The notes under the pieces are model-generated. The model saw only the letters and a list, made by a program, of their open reading frames with translations, was not told where the DNA came from and did not search any database. Below, piece after piece: positions 47,042 to 59,319 of a stretch of DNA of 64,000 nucleotides. This DNA comes from Austropuccinia psidii. Its lineage: Eukaryota > Basidiomycota > Pucciniomycetes > Pucciniales > Sphaerophragmiaceae. The translations under genes and the position numbers were made by a program. The stretch spans positions 287,359 through 351,358 of the forward strand of contig JALGQZ010000006.1 in NCBI GenBank assembly GCA_023105745.1, given 5' to 3'. The first letter of the stretch is position 1. Every line of letters begins with the position of its first letter.

Positions 47042-48235
47042 ATGAAATTAAAAAATTCTTTAAAAATACAATCAATCAACCCTCAATCGATTTATCAACG
47101 ACCTTTACCACCAAATTGTTTATCGTTCACCTCAAAAGAAGCTAGATCATTATTTCGCTCAGCTTTAGATTCAGGTCATCTAGAAGCTTTCTTCCCTTTG
47201 AGCTCTCAATTAGTCACTCAACTCGATCCTTCTTTTTGCGGTCTAGCAAGTCTTTGTACAGTTTTAAATGCTTTAGGTGTCGACCCAAAAAGAGTTTGGA
47301 AACATCCTTGGAGATGGTACGAACAAGATATGCTCGATTGTTGTCGTTCAATAGATTCAATACGTCAAATCGGTATAACTTTAGCCGAATTTAATTGTTT
47401 AGCTCGTTGTAACGGTTTAACCACAATATCAAAATCTTATCCTATTCTAACATCTTTTCAATCTCATTCAAAATCTTTAAATCAATTTAGATCAGATTTA
47501 AAAATTTCAACTAAATCTTCTTCAAATTTTATGGTAATTTCTTTCGATCGTAATTCTTTAGGTCAAACTGGTTCAGGTCACTTTAGTCCTATCGCTGGTT
47601 TTTCTCCTCAACATGATAAAGTTTTAATTTTAGAAGTAGCAAGATTTAAATATCCTAGTTATTGGGTTAATGTTAATGACCTTTTTAACGCAATGAAACC
47701 AATAGATCCTACTAGTCAACTTCCTCGTGGTTATAGTTTATTATCTTATAATCCTTCTTTATTAAAAAATTCTCAAAATTTAATCACTTTTCAACCTTCT
47801 GTTACTCGTTTAAATTTAAATAAATCCTCTTGGTCTTTTACTTATCATTTAATTAAACCTATTCTAATTCAAATTAAATCTTTATCAATATCAGATGCAA
47901 TCCAAAATTTAGTCAAATCTTTTGAAACTTTAGATCCTTCACCAATTCAAGTTAGACCAGGTTCAGAAAATTTAGCTCAAGATTTAATCAATCAAATCTA
48001 TCAATTAAACTTCTTTCAATCTATCAATCTATCAACAAAATCTCCTCTATTAATCATCTTGGCTTTAGCTACTTTAAATCCAAAAGAATTAAATCAAATT
48101 AATCATCATCATTCAATCATTCATGAAATAAAATATTTAAAATCTCAATTAACGGCTTTAGGTGAATGTTCTTCTGTCGAAAATTCTTCAAATCAATCTC
48201 ACCATTGTAATTGTCAACAAGTTCAAAATATTTAA
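47042..48235 (+). CDS. Phytochelatin synthase (glutathione gamma-glutamylcysteinyltransferase)
   Basis: A 397-residue uninterrupted frame. The papain-like enzyme transfers gamma-Glu-Cys between glutathione molecules to build metal-binding phytochelatins in the cytosol (family knowledge). The N-terminal catalytic domain (about residues 18-235) shows PSFCGLASL with Cys66, WKHPWRWYEQDMLDCC, GSGHFSPIAGF with His180, and ILEVARFKYPSYW, where Glu198 replaces the family's triad Asp. The variable C-terminal domain ends in a helix-rich segment (LLIILALATLNPKELNQI, later HEIKYLKSQLTALGE) and a short HHCNC tail. The length is close to other fungal enzymes and shorter than the plant ones. The first ATG gives 17 residues ahead of the conserved YQRPLPP. 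There is no intron. I count 23 CpG, unlike the neighbouring repeats. Likely a functional host gene; activity with Glu is untested. Confidence 0.95.
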   Translation: MKLKNSLKIQSINPQSIYQRPLPPNCLSFTSKEARSLFRSALDSGHLEAFFPLSSQLVTQLDPSFCGLASLCTVLNALGVDPKRVWKHPWRWYEQDMLDCCRSIDSIRQIGITLAEFNCLARCNGLTTISKSYPILTSFQSHSKSLNQFRSDLKISTKSSSNFMVISFDRNSLGQTGSGHFSPIAGFSPQHDKVLILEVARFKYPSYWVNVNDLFNAMKPIDPTSQLPRGYSLLSYNPSLLKNSQNLITFQPSVTRLNLNKSSWSFTYHLIKPILIQIKSLSISDAIQNLVKSFETLDPSPIQVRPGSENLAQDLINQIYQLNFFQSINLSTKSPLLIILALATLNPKELNQINHHHSIIHEIKYLKSQLTALGECSSVENSSNQSHHCNCQQVQNI

Positions 48236-48699
48236 AATCAAATAGCTTAAATATCACTAATCCATTTTATTTAAATCAACAAATCACTTGTTTTCACTTT
48301 TGGTGATTATTATATCATCCTTTCTTTTCTTAAATCTTTTAATCAAAGGATTGGCTTCATGATTTATTCCTTAAAAATACATTCAGATATCTGATGGAAA
48401 AGTCTTAATTTGTAAAATAATATACTCTTACCAAAAAAGTATTATAGTGAAATGGAGAATGTAGTTTGAAAGGATATAGCAGTCCAAGAGGATTTTTGCA
48501 ACATCTTCTACTGGCATTTTGATGTCTCTGGTTGAAATTCAAGGAATAAATGCTTTTATGAACTTGTACATGAGCTCAAGTCAAGATACTTTGCTAAATT
48601 TCTTGACAGTAATATAAATTCTTTGTAACTCTTTTAATTTCATACTTTTCCTGTTATTAAGCTCATTAACTCATCAATCAATTTTAATTTAAGATCTTA
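48236..48699. other. Downstream region of the phytochelatin synthase gene
   Basis: No gene seen. Composition is ordinary for the window, with no clear polyadenylation element beyond A-rich stretches. Confidence 0.4.
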
Positions 48700-49216
48700 T
48701 GAAAAATCAACTTGAAAAAATAATAATAATAAATAATAAACCTTTTGAAGAAAAAATTGATTCATTCAATTTCTTTTTATTTCATTTGTTTATTCTTTCA
48801 AAAAAAAACAACTGAAATTCGTTAAAAAGAAAACATGTTATTATTCTTATTATTATTTTGAGAATACTATTTTAGTTTACTTTTTTTTTATTATTTAGAA
48901 AAAAAAAAAGAAAAAAAAAAAAGTTTTTGAGTGTTAAGTTTTATATAAAAAAAAAATTTTCAATTTATTTTATTTTAAATAAAAAATAAATAAATAAATA
49001 AATGAAATTTAAGAAAAAAAAAAATTTATATAAAATTTTTTTAATTGATTGATTGATTGAATTTTTTTTTTCTTCTCCTCCTAATTAAATTATATATATA
49101 TATATATATAATATTTTTTTTAATTTTTAAAATTAAAAAAAAAAAAAATTAAAAAAATAATTTAAATTTAAATTTAAATTTTATAAATCAATTAATCAAT
49201 CAATTAATTAATTAAT

Positions 49217-49250
<34 letters not shown>

Positions 49251-49585
49251 ATTTTATTAAATTTTTTTTTTTTTTAATTTTTAATTAAATCAAAATCTTG
49301 AGAAATTCAAAAAAATAAAATAATAAAATAATAAAATAATAAAATAATAAAATAATAAAATAATAAAATAATAAAATTTAAAGTTTTTTTTTTTTTTTTT
49401 TTTCTTATTTTAAAAAATTAATTTTATAATTTATTTAATAATAATAATAATATATATATATATAATTTTGATCAAAAATGAAAACTAAAAAATAAAAAAA
49501 AAAAAGAAATAAAAAAAAAATAAAAATAAAAAGGTTAACATTCCTTTTTTTTTTTTTTGATTTTTTGAATTTTTAATTCTTAATT

Positions 49586-49616
<31 letters not shown>

Positions 49617-49883
49617 TCAACTTGGAGAATAATTCAACTTAAATTTGAAATCAAAAAAAAAAAAAAATTTTTTTTTTTCTTAATATTTTACTTTTAAGAC
49701 TTATTAAATTTTAAGGGAAAAATTTAATTTTAATCAAAAAGTAAAAAAAAAAAAAAAAAAAAATAGATTATTTTTATAATCTTAAAAAAAAAATTTATAT
49801 TGAATTATTATTATTCTTCTTCTTCTTCTTCTTCTTCTTCTTATTTTAAATAATAATTTAATTAATTTAAATATTTCTTAATT

Positions 49884-49917
<34 letters not shown>

Positions 49918-50330
49918 CTATTAAAATTTATTTATTTTTATCTTAAATTATATTTTTTTTTTAATTAATTTATTTTTTTAAAAAATTTTTGAAATTTTTC
50001 ATTTTAAAAAGAATTTTTTTTTTTTTTTTTTTTTTGAGTGAGTTCATAAATTTAATTTAGTATAGTTATTTGTTTTTTTTTGAGATTTTTTTTTTTTTAA
50101 TTAATTTAATTAAAGTTTTTTTTTTTTTTTTTTAATAATAATAAAAATTCTTTAATAATTAAATTTTTAAATTATTTTTTGAATTTTATTAATCTCATTG
50201 AAAAAATTTAATAAAATCAAAAATGACCCTTTATTCAAAAAAAAAAAAAAAAAAAAACCTCATTATTTTAATTTTCTTAAATCTTTAAAAAAAAAAAAAA
50301 AAAAAAAATTTGAATCTAACACCCTATTTA
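48700..50330. repeat. Poly(A)/poly(T) island with microsatellites, left part
   Basis: Almost pure A and T with very long runs, for example 31 A at 49218-49248 and 30 T at 49888-49917. It holds seven exact AAAATAAT units (49317-49372), nine TTC units (49814-49840) and an AT run near 49093-49111. No coding potential. Confidence 0.85.
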
Positions 50331-50639
50331 TGATTTAGTTTTGAGAGGGGTTTTAAAATTATTTTTTTAGTTAATTTTAAATTAAAGTTTTCCTAAATTT
50401 TTTAATTTTAAATTAATTTTTTATGTATTAGAATAATTTTAAAAGCTTTAAAGGGAGTTTTGAATCCAACATTTCTCTTAATTTCATAAATTATGTCCAA
50501 ATGATCTCTTGAATAAAAATTGTCAAGAAATGATCATTTTGAACAACTAATAGCTTATTAATACTCAAGAAACCCTTTAAAATTTTAAGGACCACTGGGG
50601 AATGAAGCAAATGATTTAAATACTCAAATAACCACTCCA

Positions 50640-51875
50640 TGTGAAGAAGGTAGTATTCCCAATTCATCTTAAAAACGCAAGCATCGCACCAGAGAAGAAG
50701 CTAAAATAAATTGTCAAGAAATTGAGGAACAGCAAAAAGAGAAAATAAAAAAAAATGAATGAACGTATAACGGCTGAAGCAAACCAAATACAAAAAATGG
50801 CACATTGATTGGCACAAAGAAATAGTGAAAAACAAGCCAAGACTCATTTCATTTGGAGTGAAGAAGCCACAAAAGAATTACTCAACATTCTAATAGAGTT
50901 ATGAATGGACTTCATAAACAAAGATGAAATCTGTATTGGTTTCATTCCATGGTCACGGTATTTCAAAAATCATGAGAAAAAAAAATGAATACTACCATTT
51001 GAAGGATATGTCCTTTGAGACTTTGGAGTGTCACTACAAGGCTTTGATGACAACATTTTGAGTGAGTATCTTATCAATTCTAATTGGTTTCTTAAAAGTA
51101 GCTAATTTGGAATTATTTTTTAAAATATTATCAAAGATTCTTGTGAGGCCACTGGAGGAGGTGGCTTTTATGTACAATTGGAACATCATCAAATGAAAAA
51201 TGAGGTATGTTGTTGGTCATTGACTTACAAAGGGAACCTTATTGATTCTTTTTGGAAAGGTCTATGAATTTTTTCAAGAGTTAAATAAAAATAACTTGTC
51301 ACTTAATGAGAATGGTTTGGATTTGGGAAAGTTCTCTGGTTTGCATCAAAATGAAAACTTCTTGGAGATTGATAAAGACAATGTTAATTAAACAAATAAT
51401 CAAGTAGATGAGGCTATTTATTCCCATGAAAATGTGGAATAATTACCAAAAAAAGTTTCAATTCTAACTTAAATAAGAATTTTTAGAAAACTCCCATTCA
51501 TGGAAAAAAAAAGAAAGGTAATATACAATGTTTATGTACTAGTTCATCTCAATGCACAAGGAATTGTTTAAGTAAAAGCTAAACTTCTAATATAGCGTCA
51601 ACAAGTAAAAATTGAGGTTTAATAAAAAAATTGAATAATAATTTGAAAACAGTCATCAGTCCGTTGATTCTGATGATCCAGCAAAATCAAGAATGCACTG
51701 AAGAATAAGAACGGATTCAATTAGCTCACAATGAGAAGATTTTTCAGTTAAAAAGGGAGAGAGAAGAAGAGAGACGCAAAGTTGAAGAACAAGAAAGGAG
51801 TTAAAGGAAAAATATACATTGTTGGCTAAAATAGGTGGAGTCACAACAGAGGAACTAAGTAATTTGAAGAAGTAA
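50640..51875 (+). pseudogene. Myb/SANT-type accessory protein of a third Harbinger element
   Basis: Frames in order: KRKHRTREEAKINCQEIEEQ; AQRNSEKQAKTHFIWSEEAT and KELLNILIEL (start of a Myb/SANT fold); IGFIPWSRYF; LKDMSFETLECHYKALMTTF (third helix region); after an intron-like gap, IIKDSCEATGGGGFYVQLEH. The coiled-coil C terminus includes EREEERRKVEEQERS and ends LLAKIGGVTTEELSNLKK with a stop at 51873-51875. Stops and frame shifts are frequent. It converges with the transposase at 53130-54150, the same arrangement as in the first Harbinger element. Confidence 0.7.
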
Positions 51876-52531
51876 ATAAGTTTAAAAATTTTCTTTTTTA
51901 AATCTATCAATAACAAAGAGTAAAATTAATGAACATTAAAAAATTTTTTGTTTTTAAAGCAATGATGTATATTAAGTGGTTTATTAATATTTCAACCTAA
52001 ATTAAATTCTAGGTTACTTATTTATAAAAAAATTATCAATCACTTTAAAGAACTTTTCCAAAATATTGATGACTGAATATTGGTGAGGCTTATTTAAGGT
52101 TTAAATTTGATTATTATACAAAAAAAATTCTCCTAAATTTCTATATAAAATAAAATGGTTTATAAATTTTAATCATAAAATAAAATACCTCTTTGAAAAA
52201 GATGATTTTAATACTTAAAAATAATAATGACCCAAATTTTCCAATTTAGAAAAATAAAGTTAAGAAATTTGAAAATAAGAATATAAAAAAAAATCCTTAT
52301 GTAAATAATCATAATATTATCATATAACAGTTAAATAACTATTTAATTGGATTTCTTCCTTATATAAATGGTTGGCACACATGGTTTCACTTAACCTCCA
52401 ATTCCCTTTTGAAAAAATATGCACATTCATAGAAATATTTCAAAATTAATTATTTGCACAAATTTGACTAATTCAAATTCCTAAATAACTAATTACCCTG
52501 TTTGTGAGTCCATTAATTCACAAAATGATCT

Positions 52532-52849
52532 TTGGTAATTCATCTATTTGTGTTTATGGATGTATTAAACCATAATCCTCTTTTCAGTAGACAATACACT
52601 GTCATGGGAAATGATTTAGAAATCAATCGGATCATGTCTTTGCAAGCACATTACCAGAGTGAATTAAATCAGATACAACAATCCAATAAAGCGGCTCAAG
52701 TTCTTTTGGAAAAACAGATTTCTGAGGAAAACAAACTCAAAGCCACCTTAAAAGAGAAATATGCCACCCTTTTGTCAATGTTAGATCACTATTACAGTGA
52801 ATTGTTTAAAATTCAAAGTAAATTTCAATGCCACCTGGACAATTTTTAG
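52532..52849 (+). CDS. Small coiled-coil protein, unknown
   Basis: A 105-codon open frame. From the internal Met at 52604 it reads MGNDLEINRIMSLQAHYQSE, then LNQIQQSNKAAQVLLEKQIS and ALLS-like heptads up to the end (LDHYYSELFKIQSKF). The charge pattern predicts a coiled coil for about 70 residues. A CCTCTTTTCAG (52577-52587) just before the Met resembles a 3' splice site, so this may be a last exon. It lies between the accessory gene and the transposase of the third Harbinger element. I recognise no family; it could be a third gene of that element, an unrelated exon, or chance. Confidence 0.4.
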   Translation: MVIHLFVFMDVLNHNPLFSRQYTVMGNDLEINRIMSLQAHYQSELNQIQQSNKAAQVLLEKQISEENKLKATLKEKYATLLSMLDHYYSELFKIQSKFQCHLDNF

Positions 52850-53129
52850 TTCCAAACAATCCTTTGTGATTTCTCAAAAACATTATGAATTTTGTATTTT
52901 TACTTATTTCATGACTTTTAATAATTGTGAAAAAAAAACAAATCATAAAATTTAATAATAAATTTATCTTAAACTCTTATTTGTTTAATCTTAACAATTT
53001 GTAAAATTAATCATTTTGATTTCTTATTTAAATAGTCTTATCTGCTATAAGTAAAAACCAAAAGGGTCATTTTAATATTTACTACAAATTATTATATATA
53101 CAAAAAATCATGATCTAAGGTTTAGTTTT

Positions 53130-54150
53130 TTACTCACCTTCAGTTTCCTCAAGAAATATTTTAAATCATTCCCATGTTTCAAAATTCATCTTCATTTTTT
53201 GTCTCTACAAATACTCCATTGGCCTGATTTAACATATTATGCAATATTATGCATGAAATCACTACCTTCCCAGTATTTACAGGCAACATTTACTGTGGGG
53301 TTAACAAGCATAGAAATCTGTTTTTTAATAATTCAAAGGCTTTCTCAACTATCATTTTGATTAATAATATTTAAAACATGGAATTTTTATTTTAATAAAA
53401 TTTATTAATTACCTAGTAGAAGAATGAAAGAAGTTGAAATCAAAATCTTCTTTATTTTGTGTTTGGCATAAAGGATTCAGGATTAGGACCTTAGATGAAT
53501 AATTGGAATCCCCAATGAGAACTAAGTCATATTGAAATCTTGGGATGACTTTGATCAAGTACCTACCTATTTTGGATTTTAAAAACATTCTAATATTATG
53601 AAATGAGACTTAAAGTTCACCATAAACCTTTTTGAAAAAAAAAAAAATAGTTATATTTCCTTAAGTTTAACAAAGAGAGATAAATTAAATTACAAAAAAA
53701 AAAAAAAAATACCTTTTTAAATTAACAATAAATTAAAATTTAATAAAATTCTACCCCTTTCCTATTAACATATGAATTCAATTTGTCTTTACTTTTTACC
53801 ATTATTTTTATATGGGTTCCATATATTATTTCAATAATATTGAGAATCTCATTCCTATTCTGGAATCTGAACCTTATATGATCCCACTTCTTATCATCCT
53901 CCAATTGAGTAAAACTAAAATTCAATGTTAGTTTTTTTTTTTAAGGAATAGATAAACAAAAACTAACTCAATATAAAAGTCATTTAAGCCCAAAATAATC
54001 GTGTCTACTATCTCTTTCATTACATGGTAAGCTGTAGACTTTCAAATTTTAAAGAGATGTCCAATAGTTTCATATGTCATTCCATGACTCATGTGATAAA
54101 AAGAAATTCCTAATTTTTCTTCAAGAAATAACCCTATAATTTCTTAATCA
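53130..54150 (-). pseudogene. HARBI1-like transposase of the third Harbinger element
   Basis: Read right to left. The helix-turn-helix region near 53980-54130 reads LGISFYHMSHGMTYETIGHL and KSTAYHVMKEIVDTI. The open frame 53740-53925 has WDHIRFRFQNRNEILNIIEI, then IYGTHIKIMVKSKDKLNSYV and NRKG; the first catalytic Asp of the family's IDGTH is Tyr here (codon 53821-53823). The block at 53413-53600 has KSKIGRYLIKVIPRFQYDLV and LIGDSNYS with the second Asp kept. The end has MIVEKAFELLKNRF (Glu kept) and LPVNTGKVVISCIILHNMLN. Intron-like gaps separate the blocks. Inactive. Confidence 0.85.
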
Positions 54151-54389
54151 TTACTTTTATTTAAATAATTAACCAAGAAATTCACCAAAATGTAAAAAAA
54201 TGTTCACAAACCATTTGAAATAAGCTTAAAAAAGAAATTTTAATAATAAATCTCTTAATGATTTTTTGAATCAAATCTCTTTTTAATTCTTTATATAATT
54301 ATAATATTTACTTTTAATGAGTTTAAAATTATTATAAATAGAAATTAATTATTAAAATTAAATTTATCATAATATATTATTGAAGAAAT

Positions 54390-54560
54390 TTTAAAAAAAA
54401 GATTTTTTTTTTTTTTTTTTTTGATTCAAAATTTATAAAAAAAAAAAATAAAAAAAAAAAAAAAAAAAAAGAGGATAAATTTTGAATTTAAAAAAAAAAA
54501 AAAATATTAAATCACATTTAAAAAATTTTTTTTTTTTTCTTTTTTTTTGATTTTTTGGAA

Positions 54561-54593
<33 letters not shown>

Positions 54594-54875
54594 ACTTCTA
54601 AAAATTAAAATCATAAAAAAAAGGATTAAATTTTAAAAATTTAATAATCCTTTTTTTTTTTTTTTTAAATTTAATTAATTTTTTTTTTTTTTTATTTCTT
54701 ATTTAAAATATTAATAATATCTTTTTTTTTTTTTTTTTTTTTTTTTTTCTTTTGTAATGAAATAAATCTTCAATTTTTAATATTAAATTATTATTTTTTC
54801 TTAAAAAAAAAATTTATTATTATTTATTAAATAATTTCAAAAAAAAAAAATAATTAATATTAATCATAAATCTTT

Positions 54876-54908
<33 letters not shown>

Positions 54909-55920
54909 CGATTTTCCTTTTTTTTTTTTTTTTTCTCTTTATTAATAAAAAAAAAATTAGTTCAAATCTTTATTTAATAATTTAAGATTTACAAAAAAAA
55001 AAAAAAAAAATTAATTAATTAAAGGGTTTATTTAAAAATACTCAATATATATATATATATATATATATATTCTTTATTTTTAATTATAATTACTTATTTA
55101 TTTATTTTTTTTGATTATTCTTAATTATTTAAGAAATTAAATTTAAAGATATAAAAATTGAAATTTAATTTTTTTTTTTTTTTTTTTTTCTTTTTTAAAA
55201 AGTTTTTAATAATTCATTTAATAAATTTAAAATTTATAAAAGTTTTTTTTTTTTTTTTTTTTTTTTCAGTTTAATGAATAAATAATAATAATAATAAAAA
55301 TAAAAAAAAAGAAAACAGATAAATAAAAAAGAAAAAAAAATCATAAATAATTCATTAATTATTAAAAATTTAAATAAAAATTCAAACTTTTTTTTTTTTT
55401 CTTTTTTTAATAATAATTATCTTATATTTTTCATTTTTAATTTTTTTTTTTTTTTAAAAAAAAAAAGGTATTTCATTTAATTTCCTTTATATATAATTAT
55501 AAAAATAATTTCTAAAAAAAAAAAAAAAAAAAAAAATTCCTTAAAAAAGAAAAAAAAATTATAATTTTAAAAGATAAAGTTTTATATATTTAATAATTTT
55601 TTTTTAAATTACATTTAAAATTAAAATTAAATGAAAAACAAGATCCATGAATCTTTTTTTTTTCTTTTTTTTTTTTTTGTTAAAATTTAATAAATATTTA
55701 TTTATTTTTTTAATTCTATAAGGTATTTAAAAAAATTTTTGAATGAATTTTATTTTTAAAATTAATATGAATTATGATTTTTTTTTTTTCCGAAATTTAT
55801 AAAGATAAATAAAATAAATATGGATATGGTGAAATTTTTTTTTTTTTTAATCTTTGAAACATGAGATTTAATTTTTTTTTTTGAAAAAAAAAATATAATA
55901 AAATAATAATCAACTCTTTT
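54390..55920. repeat. Poly(A)/poly(T) island with AT microsatellites, right part
   Basis: Same character as 48700-50330: 31 A at 54562-54592, 27 T at 54722-54748, and AT dinucleotide runs at 54879-54907 and 55044-55071. The third Harbinger element lies between the two parts, as if inserted into one island. Confidence 0.85.
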
Positions 55921-58900
55921 TAAAAAAAAATATCATCATATAGTTTCTTAATATTTTAATAAAAGATTATTGAAATTTATTCCTCCAAGGTAAATTTTAT
56001 TTTATTTTGAAAGAAAAATAAAAACTTAATATAATTTAAATATATATAGTTTTGTTTTCCAACAATTTTGAAATAAACTCATTTAATCTTGATTTTTGGA
56101 TTTAATTTAACCTAGGGGATTTAATAAATTATACAGGAAAAGGTATCTATCTTACTAAAAATATAATTTGATTCAGTCATCCTATCATCAATTTCATATA
56201 TTATACCTTTTAAATTATTTTTATGAATTTCCTTCTGATTTATATGTATATTTGAAATCAATAAAGATCAAATTTTGATATATTGGTCCACAATATATAT
56301 CTTAAATAAGTGCCTATCCAAATTCAGAATATCATAATTTTTCATTCTGAATTTTAGTCATTAGGAATAATAATTTAATTTCTTAAGCTTTTTGAATAAT
56401 TTTCTTCTAATTTATTCACTAATCAAGTTTAAATTAGGATTTAAGAGTAAATAATCAAGAGGATCAGATTAATGATTAAATTTCAAAAATTAGTTTGAGT
56501 CCTCATTTTTTTTTGGAAAGAGAATTATTTTACTGGAAATATTCTCTAAGTTTTATTGATAAATTATTAAAATAGGATGAAGTTATATCAATTTAGAAAT
56601 AAATTTTTAAGAAAAAATGGATTCAAAATTAAATAAATCAAATCCATATTTATGCAACCTGATCTAAAATTGGATTTTTTTTTCTCTACATTAAAGGCCC
56701 CAGAATTTACATTAATTTCTTTCTAATTTAGTTTATTAATAATTTCAATCCTTTTGAATTTAGTAATTAATGGATTAATTTCTTTTAAGATATCTTTTAA
56801 ATCATTTAAGATTTATAACCTGTGTTTTATTTTCCTTTAGTGTTTATTAATTAATTCTTTTTATCTTTAATAAATTAAAATATAAAGAGATTTTGATTTT
56901 TCATATTTTGAGAAATATTATTAAATTTATGATTAAAAAATATCATTAAATTTAATTTTATATATAAAATTTTTTTCATTTTGAAATTTTTCTTATAAGA
57001 ATAAATAGAAAATTATTTAAAAGAAAAAAAATTATTAAAAATTATTATCTTTTAAATTTATTTCTTTTTATTTTGAAAGTTTTTTGAATTATTTTTTTTT
57101 AATAACTTTTAAAAATTATTTAAAATAGGTAATAAAATCTTTTAATTTTGAATTTTTTTTTTTTTTTTTTTTTACTATTTAAATTGATTGAATTTATTTT
57201 TTCAATTTTTCAATTTTTTTTTTTTTTTTAAAAAAATAAATAAATAAGTTTCTTGATTAATTAATTGAAAATCATTTTAATAATATTTTCTAAATCTATT
57301 CGAGATTATTTTCTGTTTTAAATTTATAAATAACATTATTTGCCTTTTTTTTTTAATGAATAAATTAATGAAAAGAAAATCAAATTTTTTTTAATGAGTT
57401 AATATTTATTAACCATTATAAATTTAAATTATTTTATTTTATTTTTTTTTAAAATTTAAAACTAAAAAAAATAAAATAAAAAATAATTTGATAAAAAGAC
57501 CAAAATAAAATCAAGAAAGAAAAAAAAAAGGTTAATTCTTGGGTGATTTAGGGTTGATCATGAGTTTTTTATTTTTTAATTTTCAATTTTTCAATTTAAG
57601 AATTGAAAAATAGTCTTATGTATTATAAATAAATAAAAAATTTCATCAATGTAATAGTGAATGTGATTTAATTAGTTCATTAATATAGAAGATTTATTTT
57701 AAAAAAAAAAAAAAAAACAAAAAAAACTCCCAAAGAAGTTTTCTGTCTGCTTCAGACCCTATTCAGTAACTTCTTTTGTCAAAAAAGGAAACTGCAGAAT
57801 TCCAAAAACCAGGCCAAAAACTGCTTAAGTTTCATTTGAAGTCCTTTTTTATATCAATATTGATATTTTAAATCTCTCACCTCTCTTTATCATCTATAGG
57901 ATAATTTAAACCAATCTTAATATTAATAAATAACTGTTTTGAAAAAAGTCTGTGGTTAATTTTGATAATGTTTTTGATAGCAAAATTTTGGTTTCTATTG
58001 GAAGGTCATCTTCAAGTGAGAAAAATGAATCAAAAAATAATGTAATTGGATATTAATAAAAAGTCACAAAATTTTTATTCAACTTAGTTTTAGTAGTATT
58101 AAAGACCGATAAAATATATAGAAGAAGAAAGATATCTTATTTACAATATATATATAAGCTCTAAAATAGTTCTGAGTTGACGAATGAATATTGAACTAAA
58201 TCATTAAATAAACTTCATAAAAATTCAAAAGAACTTTTTCCTTCCCATTTTATTAAATAAACAAATTATTCATTTTTCAAAATAAATCAATAAATTTAAT
58301 ACCATTGGTCACATAAAATTCTTGAGAAGTAAATAAGATTCTAGATAATTACGTTGATATGATTAACTTATGTATATTTTTATTTATTAATTTTAAAAAA
58401 TAAAATAAAATGAATCATTTTATTTAAATTTTATAATAGTTTATTAAATGAGAAAAATAAAATAAAAATTTCTTTAAAACTTATTAAAATATTTTGAAGA
58501 ATATAAAAAAAAATATTATTATTTTAGGAACTTGGATAATAAAAAGTTTTTTATTTTTTAATATTTTTATTTAAATTGATTGTGTGATTTTAAACTAATA
58601 AAATTAATAATAAGCCATTTGGTAAAGCAAGTAATGGATAAATTAAAATATTAAATAATTAAAGTGGATCCTAAAATGCAAATAATTACCTTTTTATCCC
58701 AATCCTATATTTGTTTTTTCAAAAAAAGGAGAAATAATGAATTCTCTTGGGTCCCAATTTATATTTAAAAATTGAAAAATCATTCTTTGCATTATAAATT
58801 GGGATTAAAACACTAATTTAAAGCTAAAATGGTATAATATTAAATGAAATGACAAGAAATATTGACAATTAATGAAAAATAATCTGATTTTTTGTTTTGA

Positions 58901-59314
58901 TAAAAATTAAAATATTATTTAAATGGTAGAAGAAATATAAATACCTCAAGTCAAAAAAATATAAAACTAAAGCCTAAAGTGAGTTTGAGGGTAAAAAACA
59001 TCAATGAAAACTTTAATTAATGGGTAAATAACAGGAGATTAAATTCAAAATTTCATAATTGAATTTTAAATTCTAATTGGACAAGATTCAAAAAAGAAAT
59101 CCAGCTATTGGTAAATACTTAATAATTAATTTATTTGTATCAATGAGATTTTATGGGATTGAAAAAACCATGTTTAATTAATTCTTTAAATTTTTTTCAA
59201 ACATTATTCATTTGAATATTTATCATTAAATTAGATTTATATTTTAAATTCTTCTTTTAACTATAAATTATTTAAGAAATTAATTTTCTGAATAATAGTT
59301 ATTTGGGGAATTGT
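55921..59314. other. A+T-rich intergenic sequence
   Basis: No gene recognised on either strand. A less A+T-rich patch at 57728-57840 (CTGTCTGCTTCAGACCC and neighbours) stands out but has no open frame of note. Confidence 0.5.
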
Positions 59315-59319
59315 AGTAG

